A stretch of DNA of 64,000 bases. It comes from Myxococcus sp. CA023 (GTDB taxonomy: Bacteria; Myxococcota; Myxococcia; Myxococcales; Myxococcaceae). Where the stretch lies: positions 37,173 through 101,172 of the forward strand of contig NZ_JAAEAH010000024.1 in NCBI RefSeq assembly GCF_010998615.1, in the 5' to 3' direction. Positions 16,559 through 25,015 of this stretch are shown here, in pieces; position 1 is the first letter of the stretch, and each line of letters starts with the position of its first letter. Below the pieces are notes generated by a model. The model ran no database searches. It saw only the letters and a program-made list of their open reading frames with translations, and was not told where the DNA came from. Both the position numbers and the translations under genes were made by a program.

Positions 16559-16676
16559 CCACCGCCAAAGGTAAGCCTCCCGGCGCGAGGATTCCAGGAG
16601 GATGGTCGCTCCCCGGGCGGAGAGGCGGAGGTCGCTGTTCGAAAATGTCGGGGGTTTAGCTTCGCCGCCGCCCCGC

Positions 16677-17171
16677 TCAGGACATGCGGCAGAGCCGGTC
16701 CACCCGGTTCAGCATCGTGGGCGTGCGAGATGCCCCATGCATTCGCCGGATGTGCTCCGCCGCCGTGGCCGCGTCCATGCCCGCCGCTCCGACGAACAGC
16801 GGCCGCAGGCTCTTCCCCCTCAGCACGGGCACAGAGGGCCCCGTGGTGACATAGGCCGTCTTCGCCACGCCAATGACGGGCACCTCTCGGTTGAGCGCTT
16901 CGTACAGGTGCGCCCCCAGGCCGGGCCGGTCCTCGCCGAGCCACACATAGCCATCCACGATGATGGCCTCCAGTGGCACCTCCACCCGCGCCAGCACCCG
17001 GAGTAGGTGCGGCAGCTCACGGCGGTAGAACTGCCCGGGCTCGTAGGGCTCGGCGGCGGGCCCATGCTCCACCAGGTGCGAGGCCTCGTTCGCATCCGCC
17101 CAATTTCGGAACAGCACGCACGCAGCCACGGTGAGTTCGGGGCGGTAGTCCACGTCCACGCAAGCGAGCAT
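16677..17171 (-). CDS. nfi: Endonuclease V (deoxyinosine-specific), short form
   Basis: A 164-residue endonuclease V homologue. Catalytic acids line up with the known enzymes: D6 in 'CVDVDY', E52 in 'YEPGQFYRREL', D73 in 'IIVDGYVWLG', and K104 in 'VIGVAKTAY'; the late 'PLFVGAAGMDAATAAEHI' matches the 'VSPGHLMDVESS' helix and 'RTPTMLNRVDRL' the final helix. Endonuclease V nicks DNA or RNA near inosine. Compared with E. coli Nfi (223) it lacks about 30 N-terminal residues and has shortened loops; the usual 'AHPR' after the second Asp is replaced by 'GEDRPG'. ATG 17171 has AGGAGGA upstream. It lies 17 bases after the end of the upstream gene, so the two form an operon. Confidence 0.85.
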   Translation of the reverse strand: MLACVDVDYRPELTVAACVLFRNWADANEASHLVEHGPAAEPYEPGQFYRRELPHLLRVLARVEVPLEAIIVDGYVWLGEDRPGLGAHLYEALNREVPVIGVAKTAYVTTGPSVPVLRGKSLRPLFVGAAGMDAATAAEHIRRMHGASRTPTMLNRVDRLCRMS

Positions 17172-17188
17172 CGTGCTGTCCTCCTGAC

Positions 17189-18490
17189 TCAGGGCGACTG
17201 GAAGTCCTCGAAGGTGACCTGCGCGGCGCGAAGTTGCTTCACCATCTCCAGGGACGGTGTTTCCGTGGTGCGGTAGCGCGGCGGCCACAGCTCTGGCACT
17301 GGCGTCAAACAACTGCCCGCGATGCGCTGCACCTCCCGCCACGGCACGGTGAAGAACTCATCACCTTCCGCCGCGGGACGCACGGCGACCATGTCCGCCT
17401 CCGGCAGCAGGGCGTCCACGTCGTGCGACCAGACACACCAGGAGATGGGGAACTCGTCCCGCTTGCGCGCCGTCGCGCTGTAGCTGGCGACGAACAGGTC
17501 CACCTCCTGCGCCTCATGAAGCGCGTCGAGCTCCTCCTTCTGAGCGCTGTACTCCGCCAGCGCCAGGCGGACGTGGGCCAGCCGCACCCGGTTCGCCAGC
17601 ACGTCCTGACCGGGGTGCACGTAGGGCACCACGCGTCCCGCGTCGTCCACCGTGTACAGGGCGGGCGTCAGGCACCGGGACGCAGCCGCGTACTCCCGCT
17701 CTGCGCTCTCGCTCAGCCGTTCCACCATCTCCGGACGCGCGTCGCCGCCGATGAGCAGCGTGGAGCGCTCCGGGAGGATGGCGATGGGCCGGCCCTCCAC
17801 GCGACCGGCGAAGGACGCGAGGAACCCCGGGCGCAGCAGCCGGGACGTCTCGTAGGTATCGCGCGTCTCCACCGTCCACAGCGGGCCGTGCTCCTCGTCG
17901 TAGAGCTCCACGCCTTCGTCCGGGAGCCGGGCGAGGTTCGCGTGGGCCGCCGTGAAGGCTTCGTCCTCGGTGACGCCCCAGGTCTCCAGGTGCCGACGCT
18001 GGACGAACATGGCGGACTCCGGCAGGTCCATCACCAGCAGCTCGCGCAGGAAGGGCAGTGTCCGCCGCCCCACCATCTCCCGGTCCGCCTCCGCCGGCTT
18101 CTGCAGCGACATGCCGAAGGTGGACGCGCGCAGCACGGGCAAGAGCAACTCGCGGGCCTGCTCCCAGTGGAGCGAATCCGGCGACTCCTGCCACAGCGCG
18201 CGCAGGTAGCGCTGGATGAGTTGGACGCGCTGCTCGGGCGGCAGCTCGCGCGTGTCCGCGAAGAGGTTGTCCAGGAAGAAGGTGCCGTCACTTCCGGCGC
18301 GGGTGATGTCGAGGCCGTAGTCCTGCGTGCGCCGCTCCACCTTCTCCACCGCCGGGTCGGCGCGCAGCAGCGCCTCTACCTGCCGCATCAGCGCTTCGCG
18401 CGGCTCCACCGCCCAGGCCTTGGAGGGGCCGGGAGGTACCTCGCCGGCCGCTGGTGTCTTCCTCCCGAAAAGCCTGCCCCAGAACCCCAT
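17189..18490 (-). CDS. Uncharacterised protein, upstream partner of endonuclease V
   Basis: A 433-residue cytoplasmic protein starting MGFWGRLFGRKTPAAG (short basic amphipathic start, then a Pro-rich linker). Two regions look folded: about 45-190 ('DPAVEKVERRTQDYGLDITRAGSDGTFFLDNLFADT') and 190-420, which includes 'RPIAILPERSTLLIGGDARPEMVERL', 'LTPALYTVDDAGRVVPYVHPGQDVL' and 'PISWCVWSHDVDALLPEADMVAV'. There is a faint resemblance to DUF1444/YtpQ proteins, but I would not assign it. ATG 18490 has GGGAG upstream. The stop is 17 bases before the endonuclease V start, so they are probably co-transcribed. Confidence 0.75.
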   Translation of the reverse strand: MGFWGRLFGRKTPAAGEVPPGPSKAWAVEPREALMRQVEALLRADPAVEKVERRTQDYGLDITRAGSDGTFFLDNLFADTRELPPEQRVQLIQRYLRALWQESPDSLHWEQARELLLPVLRASTFGMSLQKPAEADREMVGRRTLPFLRELLVMDLPESAMFVQRRHLETWGVTEDEAFTAAHANLARLPDEGVELYDEEHGPLWTVETRDTYETSRLLRPGFLASFAGRVEGRPIAILPERSTLLIGGDARPEMVERLSESAEREYAAASRCLTPALYTVDDAGRVVPYVHPGQDVLANRVRLAHVRLALAEYSAQKEELDALHEAQEVDLFVASYSATARKRDEFPISWCVWSHDVDALLPEADMVAVRPAAEGDEFFTVPWREVQRIAGSCLTPVPELWPPRYRTTETPSLEMVKQLRAAQVTFEDFQSP

Positions 18491-18566
18491 TCTCGCTCCC
18501 ACGTGTGTGTCCGCGGCGAGGTTATGTCCGGTGGCCCGTGGGCTCCACCGGAACACGCAGGTCCCG

Positions 18567-19286
18567 TCACAAAGCCAGGAATGCCAGCAATGCGCCCAAG
18601 TCCTCGTCAGACAGGGACTCCAGGCTGTAGAGCGGCATGTTGCCCCCGACACCGAAGAACTGGCCGTGCCTCACCTTCTCGATGACGACCAGTGACTTGG
18701 GCACGCCGGGGAACAGCGCGTCGTAGTCGTTCGTCACCTCCGGCAGAATCGACGCCAGCTCGGTCAACCGGCCCGCGCCGGTGTGGGGCTCGCCGTGGCA
18801 GCTCTGGCAGGCCTCCACGTAGACCTGCTGTCCGCGCGTCACGTCACCGCGCGTGACTTCGAGGATGTCCTTCACCACCGTGAAGGGACGGGCCGGCGCG
18901 GACGGGCTCGGGCTGATGCTCACCAGGTATTCGTACAGCGCCCGGCTCTGCGGCGAGTCCTTCGGCAGCGGCGTCACACCCCGCATGAAGTTCACGTAGC
19001 AGAAGTTCACCGCGTCCAGCAGGCGCGTCTCGAAGCCGCCCCACCAGCTCTCCCGGAACGCCGAGTCATACAGCGTGTAGCCGGAGTCCATCCGCCCCAC
19101 TGGCGCGGTGGGCGTCGTCGCGTGGCATGTCGCGCACGAGAAGCTGTTGAAGCCGCTCTCCGACAGCCGCGAGTCGTTGAACAGCACCTCGCCGTACTCC
19201 GCCGCCGGCACGCGGCCATCGCCGCTGTCGTCGCAGCCGGTCAGCGCCAGGGCCAGGGCCACCACACCCCATGCCGCGCGCTTCAT
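18567..19286 (-). CDS. Di-heme c-type cytochrome lipoprotein
   Basis: A 239-residue exported protein with lipobox 'LALTGC' (Cys18) and two heme-attachment motifs, CATCH (51-55) and CQSCH (160-164). The two halves look like two class I cytochrome c domains, each followed by Met-containing helices ('GGNMPLYSLESLSDEDLGALLAFLAL' at the end gives a likely axial Met and the C-terminal helix). It would act in electron transfer at the periplasm or outer membrane. It is the last gene of a four-gene exported-protein unit; its ATG overlaps the stop of the YncE-like gene by four bases (19283-19286). Mature residues 19-20 are Asp-Asp, which in E. coli would favour inner-membrane retention; myxobacterial rules may differ. 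Confidence 0.88.
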   Translation of the reverse strand: MKRAAWGVVALALALTGCDDSGDGRVPAAEYGEVLFNDSRLSESGFNSFSCATCHATTPTAPVGRMDSGYTLYDSAFRESWWGGFETRLLDAVNFCYVNFMRGVTPLPKDSPQSRALYEYLVSISPSPSAPARPFTVVKDILEVTRGDVTRGQQVYVEACQSCHGEPHTGAGRLTELASILPEVTNDYDALFPGVPKSLVVIEKVRHGQFFGVGGNMPLYSLESLSDEDLGALLAFLAL

Positions 19287-20536
19287 GGCTGCCCCCGCAG
19301 GATGCTCACCGAGTCCGGGAAGATGCCCACCTCCACCGTGCCCACCACCGTGCCTTCCGTCAGGTCCACCGCGTGCAACGTGCCCGGCCCCACGTGGTCG
19401 CCTTCGCAGACGACCAGGCCGATGCGCTCGTCGGGTGTCAGCGTGACTTGATGCACGTTGAGACAGCCGGCGTCCGCCAGTTGCACCTCGCGCAGCACGT
19501 TGCCCGTCTCCGGGTCGATGACGGCCAGTGCGTCCACCAACTGGTAGGGCATGTACAGCGTGCGCCCGTCCGAGGTGAAGGCGCCGAACATCGGGGGCCC
19601 GCGCAGTGGTGGCACGGCGCGCTCGGGCATCATGGCGCGCGTTTGGGGATTGAGCACGTGCAGCTGCCGGCTGGCCATGGAGCTGACCCAGACCTCGCCC
19701 GTGGTGGGGGATTGTGTCAGCGCGTAGGGCTGGTGCCGGGGCGCCACCGGGCTGCCCGAGTCCGTCGCCACCTTCACCCGCGTCACCGTGGGTTTCGCCT
19801 CCGCGAGGTCGACGATGGCCACCTCGTCCGACCAGCAGGCGATATAGGCCGTGCGCTCGTCCGCGGACAGGCGCACCGCGTGAGGCGCCGGGCACACCTC
19901 CACCATGTCCTTCCGGGTCATGGTCCGCGCGTCGATGATGGCCAGGTTCGCGTTCATGTCCGAATAGGGGCGGTTCTGGCGCGCCATCTCGGAAATCTTC
20001 AGCGTGTCGAAGTGCGTCTGGTACAGCGTGTTCCCATCCGCGCTGATGATGACGTCACCGGGATTGGGGTTCACACGCACCGAGCCCACGAGCCGGTTGT
20101 CGCGCGCGTCCAGCTTCAGGCAGTAACCGTCATCCGCGCCCGTGCCGTGGGCACCATGCGGCCCCGAGCCACCCCCTGGCACGTAGTTGGAGATGCCGAC
20201 GTAATAGAAGTCCCCCGCGGGCGACACGGCGGTGTGGTGCGGCCCCTCCAGCTCCACCGGGTTGAGCCCCACTGGCACGCGCGCCAGCTCGCGGAAGTCC
20301 GGCGTGCCCACGGTGGCCAGCTCCACCAGGCTGAGGGTGTCATCCAAGCTGTTGGTGACCAGGATGCGTCCGCCGGGGCCCGGCGGTGGAATGAACGTTC
20401 CTTCCCGCCAGGGCTCCTCGTGCGCGTAGTCCAGCCCGTCCGGTGGCGTCACGCCCACCACCCGCGCCGAGTTCTCATCACAGCCGGCCATCAGCAGCGC
20501 CAGCGCGGGCATCCACCACGGTGTCCAGTGGCTCAT
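19283..20536 (-). CDS. YncE-like beta-propeller lipoprotein
   Basis: A 417-residue lipoprotein (lipobox 'LLMAGC', Cys19) with repeated propeller blades of the YVTN/YncE type: 'GRILVTNSLDDTLSLVELATVG', 'HTAVSPAGDFYYVGISNY', 'PHAVRLSADERTAYIACWSDEVAIVDL', 'PYALTQSPTTGEVWVSSMASRQLHVL', 'RTLYMPYQLVDALAVIDPETG' (each quoted in part). Two Cys pairs in loops may be disulfides. Such propellers bind partner proteins or small ligands and also occur beside cytochromes in oxidative systems. Its ATG overlaps the stop of the upstream lipoprotein gene (20533-20536) and its stop overlaps the cytochrome start, so the three are translationally coupled. Confidence 0.88.
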   Translation of the reverse strand: MSHWTPWWMPALALLMAGCDENSARVVGVTPPDGLDYAHEEPWREGTFIPPPGPGGRILVTNSLDDTLSLVELATVGTPDFRELARVPVGLNPVELEGPHHTAVSPAGDFYYVGISNYVPGGGSGPHGAHGTGADDGYCLKLDARDNRLVGSVRVNPNPGDVIISADGNTLYQTHFDTLKISEMARQNRPYSDMNANLAIIDARTMTRKDMVEVCPAPHAVRLSADERTAYIACWSDEVAIVDLAEAKPTVTRVKVATDSGSPVAPRHQPYALTQSPTTGEVWVSSMASRQLHVLNPQTRAMMPERAVPPLRGPPMFGAFTSDGRTLYMPYQLVDALAVIDPETGNVLREVQLADAGCLNVHQVTLTPDERIGLVVCEGDHVGPGTLHAVDLTEGTVVGTVEVGIFPDSVSILRGQP

Positions 20537-21141
20537 CGCGAATCCTCCACGCGGATGGTGCGTGGTGACTCCAGGCGATACGGACCTTCACGCAGCCGGT
20601 TCTGGACCAGGTAGGCGCTGGTCACCTGGACGCGGAGGTCCTGACCCGAGGCGGCACGGAGCGTGTCCCAGGTCGCCGCGTCGAGCTGCCACTCCATGTT
20701 CGATGTCAGCAACTCCACCGGACACCGCCGCCCGGGCACGGTGACCTGCACCCAGTAGAGGTCGCCGGTGACGGGCGGCAGATGCGCCTGGGCGGACGGC
20801 AGCAGCAGGTTGCCCAGCCACGCCATCATGGTGCGGGGCGTCTCGCGCGATGGAAGCCGGGAGGCCAGCGGAGACGTCCAACGCCACGTGGGCGGCGCCG
20901 CGTCCATCGCATAGGTCTGGCCCGGGACGGGGGACTCCAGCGTCACCGCCTGGGAGCTGTCGGTGGGCCGGCCTTGCGCGTCGACGAAGGTGCGCCACGC
21001 CTCATCGGTGGCATCGCCGCCGTAGAGCGGTTCGCCGCACGCTTCGTTCCGTGGCGCGTCCTCGCCGTCGCAGGCGGTGCCCAGCACCAGCAGCGCGGCC
21101 GCGCAGGGGGCCCACCGCCACTTTCGAATCGGGAGTGTCAT
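20533..21141 (-). CDS. Hypothetical lipoprotein of the propeller-cytochrome operon
   Basis: A 202-residue predicted lipoprotein: basic start (MTLPIRKWRW), hydrophobic core and lipobox 'LVLGTAC' (Cys24). The mature part contains 'PVPGQTYAMDAAPPTWRWTSP', a central 'SAQAHLPPVTGDLYWVQVTVPG' strand pair and a C-terminal 'DLRVQVTSAYLVQNRLREGPYRL', looking like one Ig/fibronectin-type sandwich. Cys residues at the mature N-terminus (NEACGEP) and in 'RRCPVELL' may pair. No family is recognised. It is seven bases from the upstream Asp-box gene and overlaps the downstream YncE-like gene by four bases. Confidence 0.72.
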   Translation of the reverse strand: MTLPIRKWRWAPCAAALLVLGTACDGEDAPRNEACGEPLYGGDATDEAWRTFVDAQGRPTDSSQAVTLESPVPGQTYAMDAAPPTWRWTSPLASRLPSRETPRTMMAWLGNLLLPSAQAHLPPVTGDLYWVQVTVPGRRCPVELLTSNMEWQLDAATWDTLRAASGQDLRVQVTSAYLVQNRLREGPYRLESPRTIRVEDSR

Positions 21142-21148
21142 CAGAAGC

Positions 21149-22483
21149 CTATCGATGTGGACGCCGTGGGCCACGGCGCCTCGGGAGGAGGGAGGACAGC
21201 AGCAACAGCAGGGGCAGGGCGGGGCCCGCCGCGGCGGCGCAGCCACCGGACTTCGGCTCGGGTGGGCGCTGCTCGGGCGGCTGTTGCCCCGCGTCGGCGG
21301 TGCCCGCGTCGGGCGTGCCCGCATCCGGCGGCGGCGGCTCCTCCACGCCACCATCCGGGTAGAGCGGGGCGCCCAGTTGCTCCGCGAGCTGCGGCCAGCG
21401 GGCCGGGCAGAGGTCCCGCACGGGGGTTCCGCGTGGGCACAACTGCGTGCCCTGGATTTCGTACAGCGCGAAGATGTGTTCCCAGGTGCGCCCCTGGTCC
21501 GTGCTGCGCGCCAGAGCCCAGTCGTGCAGCCAGGTGGAGCCGCAGCCGTAGAGCGTCTCGCCGTCGCGCAGCACGCACGCGTTGCCGGTGGGCAGGGGTT
21601 GCTTCTCCAACGGGCCGGTGCTCGAGCCCATGAAGAAGTAGTTGAGGGTGCCCACCCAGGCGGTGCCGCCATCGGAGGACAGGTCCATGTTGATGAACGT
21701 GTCATCCAACACGGTCACCTGCGTCAGCGTGCGGCCCCCGTCATCGCTGCGCAACAGGTGCGTGTAGCCCTGCGCGGAGACGCGCACCCACACCACGTCC
21801 ACGGCGACGGGGTCCACCGCCACCACGGTCAGCGCGTAGGGCCGCAGCAGCTCTGGGAGCGCATGCGGGAACTCCTGCCAGGTGTCGCCCGCGTCGTCGC
21901 TGCGCAGCACCACCATCTGGTTGTTGGAGACGCCCGACACATAGAGGCGGCGGGGGTCCACCGGGGACACGCGGACCGCGTTCAGCTCCAGCCCCGTGCG
22001 CAGCAGCGGCGAGGCGGTCCACGTCTCTCCGCCGTCGTCGGAGCGGTACAGGCCGTTGGCGATACCGGGCCGTCCGGTGACGGCATGGAAGACGCGGTCA
22101 TCGGTGGGGTGGGCCGCCAGCCCCGTCACCCAGGTCGACTTGAAGAAGGGATGCGTGCGCCAGGAGCAGCCCTCGTCCGGGGAGTGCAGCAGGGCGCTGC
22201 CAGTGGCGGCGAGGATGTCGCCGGTTTCCCGCCAGAGGTAGGCCTCTGGGCGCCATCCGCCATACCCCATGGCATCCGGACACACCCAGCGCCAGGTCTT
22301 GCCGCTGTCGCGGGAGATGACCGCGCCGAACGTCGTCCCGGAGAAGAAGTCCTGGGGGTGGCCTCGGCGGAGGGTGATGTTGGACGTCTCCGGGAGGCCG
22401 GCGTGGGCATGCGCCGCCGCTCCAGGCAGCACGGCCAGGAGGGAAGCGACGGTGCTCAAGGCAACCGTGATGCGCGACTTCAT
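21149..22483 (-). CDS. Asp-box (BNR) propeller surface protein with MYXO-CTERM-like tail
   Basis: A 444-residue exported protein. It has an N-terminal signal peptide (MKSRITVALSTVASLLAVL, cleavage near AHA), then a propeller with at least six Asp-box motifs: SRDSGKTW, SPDEGCSW, SDDGGETW, SDDAGDTW, SDDGGRTL and STDQGRTW. A Pro/Asp/Ala linker rich in 'PDAG' follows, then the tail: SGGC, a hydrophobic run (ALPLLLLLSSLL) and RRRGPRRPHR. This Cys-hydrophobic-Arg cluster is the MYXO-CTERM sorting signal, which in M. xanthus directs lipid-anchored surface display. It is the first gene of the four-gene unit, so it probably presents or scaffolds the other exported members on the cell surface. Confidence 0.88.
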   Translation of the reverse strand: MKSRITVALSTVASLLAVLPGAAAHAHAGLPETSNITLRRGHPQDFFSGTTFGAVISRDSGKTWRWVCPDAMGYGGWRPEAYLWRETGDILAATGSALLHSPDEGCSWRTHPFFKSTWVTGLAAHPTDDRVFHAVTGRPGIANGLYRSDDGGETWTASPLLRTGLELNAVRVSPVDPRRLYVSGVSNNQMVVLRSDDAGDTWQEFPHALPELLRPYALTVVAVDPVAVDVVWVRVSAQGYTHLLRSDDGGRTLTQVTVLDDTFINMDLSSDGGTAWVGTLNYFFMGSSTGPLEKQPLPTGNACVLRDGETLYGCGSTWLHDWALARSTDQGRTWEHIFALYEIQGTQLCPRGTPVRDLCPARWPQLAEQLGAPLYPDGGVEEPPPPDAGTPDAGTADAGQQPPEQRPPEPKSGGCAAAAGPALPLLLLLSSLLPRRRGPRRPHR

Positions 22484-22619
22484 GCCAATGGACTCCGGGA
22501 GAACGTGCCGGCCCCCACGTTAACGTTCGCCCCGCCGGAGCATAGCGGGGGGAATCGCTGCCCAGGTCGCGCATTCCGATTGAGCGCCTGGGGCTCGCCC
22601 GTTACCAGGAGGCCCCTCT

Positions 22620-23666
22620 ATGGGAATGGAATATCGGCAGCTCGGCGGCTCTGGCTTCAAGGTTCCGGTGTTGACGCTCGGGACGGGAACCTTTGGAGGC
22701 CAGGGGGACTTCTTCAAGGTGTGGGGCAGCAGCGGGGTCGAGGAGGCCACGCGTCTGGTGGACATCAGCCTGGAGGCCGGGCTGAACATGTTCGACAGCG
22801 CGGACAACTACTCGCGCGGCCTGGCGGAGGAGATTCTCGGCAAGGCCATCTCCGGCCGCCGGGAGAAGGTCATCCTCTCCACGAAGGGCACCTTCCGCTC
22901 GGGGGAGGGACCGAACGACGTGGGCTCCTCGCGCTTCCACATCACCCGCGCGGTGGAGGCCAGCCTGAAGCGGCTGGGCACCGACTACATCGACCTCTAC
23001 CAACTGCACGCCTTCGACGCGCTCACGCCCGTCGAGGAGGCGCTGCGGGCGCTCGACGACCTCGTGCGCGCCGGGAAGATTCGCTACATCGGCGCGTCGA
23101 ACTTCTCCGGCTGGCACCTGATGAAGTCGCTCGCCACCTCGGAGAAGTACGGCCTCGCGCGGCACGTGGCGCACCAGGCCTACTACTCGCTGGTGAGCCG
23201 GGAGTTCGAGTGGGAGCTGATGCCCCTCGCCCTGGACCAGAAGGTGGGCACCGTCGTGTGGAGCCCGCTCGGCTGGGCACGGCTGACGGGAAGGATTCGC
23301 CGGGGACAGCCCCGGCCCGAGGGCTCCCGCATGCAGTCCTCGCTCAACGCCCAGGGGGCGCCGCCTCTCTCCGAGGAGTACCTCTTCCGCGTGGTGGACG
23401 CGCTCGATGCCGTCGCCGCGGAGACGGGGAAGACGGTGCCACAGGTCGCCATCAACTGGCTGCTCCAGCGCCCCTCCGTGTCCACCATCGTCATCGGCGC
23501 GCGCAACGAGGAGCAGCTCCGGCAGAACCTGGGCGCGGTGGGGTGGAACCTCACCCCTGACCAGGTGGCCCGGCTCGACGCGGCCAGCGCGGTGACGCCC
23601 ACCTACCCGTATTGGCACCAGCTCGGCTTCGCCGAGCGCAACCCATTCCCGACGAAGGTGGACTGA
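22620..23666 (+). CDS. Aldo/keto reductase
   Basis: A 348-residue NADPH-dependent (alpha/beta)8-barrel oxidoreductase. The catalytic tetrad is visible: Asp and Tyr in 'MFDSADNYSRG', Lys in 'ILSTKGTF', His in 'YQLHAFD'. Other hallmarks are 'LGTGTFGG' at the start, 'GASNFSGWHL', 'VWSPLGWARLTGRI' and the cofactor-binding 'STIVIGARNEEQL'. It belongs with the YajO/YdhF-type group acting on aldehydes and ketones; the substrate is unknown. ATG 22620 has AGGAGG nine bases upstream. In the 136-bp divergent region before it lies a perfect palindrome ACGTTAACGT (22517-22526) that could be an operator. Confidence 0.92.
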   Translation: MGMEYRQLGGSGFKVPVLTLGTGTFGGQGDFFKVWGSSGVEEATRLVDISLEAGLNMFDSADNYSRGLAEEILGKAISGRREKVILSTKGTFRSGEGPNDVGSSRFHITRAVEASLKRLGTDYIDLYQLHAFDALTPVEEALRALDDLVRAGKIRYIGASNFSGWHLMKSLATSEKYGLARHVAHQAYYSLVSREFEWELMPLALDQKVGTVVWSPLGWARLTGRIRRGQPRPEGSRMQSSLNAQGAPPLSEEYLFRVVDALDAVAAETGKTVPQVAINWLLQRPSVSTIVIGARNEEQLRQNLGAVGWNLTPDQVARLDAASAVTPTYPYWHQLGFAERNPFPTKVD

Positions 23667-23816
23667 ACGCGGCCTTGGGCGGCGTCTTCCATGTGGAAGA
23701 CGTCTGCCTCGCGAGGACGCTCGCCTCCCTTCATGGGGTCTGCTACGCACGGCGCCTGGTCCGGCACGTGGAGAGCCCAGGGGGTGGGCCCAGGGGTGCC
23801 TGGGGGAGTTCACGGC

Positions 23817-25001
23817 ATGGCGCGTTCCACGGTGGAGCCGGGACACGGTGACGAGCTGCCCGCCAGTACGGGCACGCGGCCCTTCTGGGAGGCGGTGGCG
23901 CAGGGGACGGTGGACATGGCCGTCCGCATCTATGAGGCCCTGGCGGCGTCGCAGCGGGACGTCGTGCTGGAGGAGTCCTCGCGTGCGTCCGCGTTCGCTC
24001 GCGCCACACTGGTGTCGGTGCTGCGGCGGGCGCGTGACTTCGCTGGCGCCGCGCGGGTGCTGGAGGTGGATGGCGCCGCTGCCGACGTTGCACAGCTCCA
24101 CGAGCAGGCGGGTGCGCTGCTCCTGGCCGCGGAGGCGTGGCTGCGCGCGGGTGAACCGGCCCGGGCGGCGGCGGCCTTCGAGCGCGGCGGCGCCCTGGAG
24201 CGGGCGCTGTCGCTGTACGAGTCGCTGCGGGCGCGCGAGGCCATGGCCCGTTGTCTCACCCGGCTGCGCCGTCCCATAGAGGCCGCTGCGGTGTACCGCG
24301 AGCTGGGCAACCCGCACGCGGAGCTGGAGTCCCTGCGTGCCGTGTCTCCGGACATCGCGGTGGCGCGGCGTGAGGCGGTGCTGCGGATGAGCGCGCTGCT
24401 GGACGCGCAGGGGGAGTCGTGGCGGGCGCTGGTGCTGCTGGCGGATGCGCTCCAGGAGCCGGAGCTTCGGGGTGACATCGCGCTCCAGGCGGAGCACACG
24501 CGGCTGCTGCGTCACCTGAACCTGAATGGCGGTCCGTCGGTGGAGCCCGCCCGCGCGCCGCCACTGCCGCCGCCGCCGGACGGCTACGAATACCTCAAGG
24601 CCATTCCCCTCTTCGGCGAGTTGTCCCTGGTGGACATGAAGGACCTCTACCAGCTGGCGCGGCCGGTGCAGTTCGCGCAGGGGGCCACGGTGCTGGAGAA
24701 GGGCGCGCCCGGCTCGGGGCTGCTGGTGCTGTTGGAGGGGACGGTGGACGTGCTCGTCGGTCCGGCGCCCGGCGCCCGGTTGCTCAACACGCTGGGGCCT
24801 GGAGCCTTCATCGGCGAAGTCTCCCTCATCCTGGACGGAGACACGTCCGCGCAGGTGTGCGCGCGCACGGACGTGCGGGCCCTGCGGGTGACGCGCGTGG
24901 ACTTCCAGCACTACCTGGACACGCACGAGGCGGCCGCGCTGCGCATCCTCCGCCTCTTCACGGAAAAGCTCGCGGAGCGCGTGCGCGCGCTCAGCGCATA
25001 G
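23817..25001 (+). CDS. Helical-repeat protein with one cyclic-nucleotide-binding domain
   Basis: A 394-residue cytoplasmic protein. Residues about 15-240 are Ala/Arg-rich paired helices of TPR type ('LLLAAEAWLRAGEPARAAAAFERGG', 'RPIEAAAVYRELG'). A Pro-rich linker (PPLPPPPDGYEYL) leads to a C-terminal cNMP-binding domain (about 255-390): 'IPLFGELSLVDMKDLYQLA', 'FAQGATVLEKGAPGSGLLVLLEG', and the phosphate-binding cassette region 'LGPGAFIGEVSLILDGDTSAQV', where Gly-Glu and the Ser-Ala of the cassette are kept although the usual Arg is Asp-Thr-Ser. ATG 23817 has GGGGGAG upstream. It is 14 bases from the next gene, a related protein, and the two form an operon. Confidence 0.85.
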   Translation: MARSTVEPGHGDELPASTGTRPFWEAVAQGTVDMAVRIYEALAASQRDVVLEESSRASAFARATLVSVLRRARDFAGAARVLEVDGAAADVAQLHEQAGALLLAAEAWLRAGEPARAAAAFERGGALERALSLYESLRAREAMARCLTRLRRPIEAAAVYRELGNPHAELESLRAVSPDIAVARREAVLRMSALLDAQGESWRALVLLADALQEPELRGDIALQAEHTRLLRHLNLNGGPSVEPARAPPLPPPPDGYEYLKAIPLFGELSLVDMKDLYQLARPVQFAQGATVLEKGAPGSGLLVLLEGTVDVLVGPAPGARLLNTLGPGAFIGEVSLILDGDTSAQVCARTDVRALRVTRVDFQHYLDTHEAAALRILRLFTEKLAERVRALSA

Positions 25002-25015
25002 CAGGGGAGACGGCC

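Noticed and set aside
22602..24926. A 774-codon minus-strand open frame
   Set aside because: Antisense to the aldo/keto reductase and the cyclic-nucleotide-domain gene; no domain.
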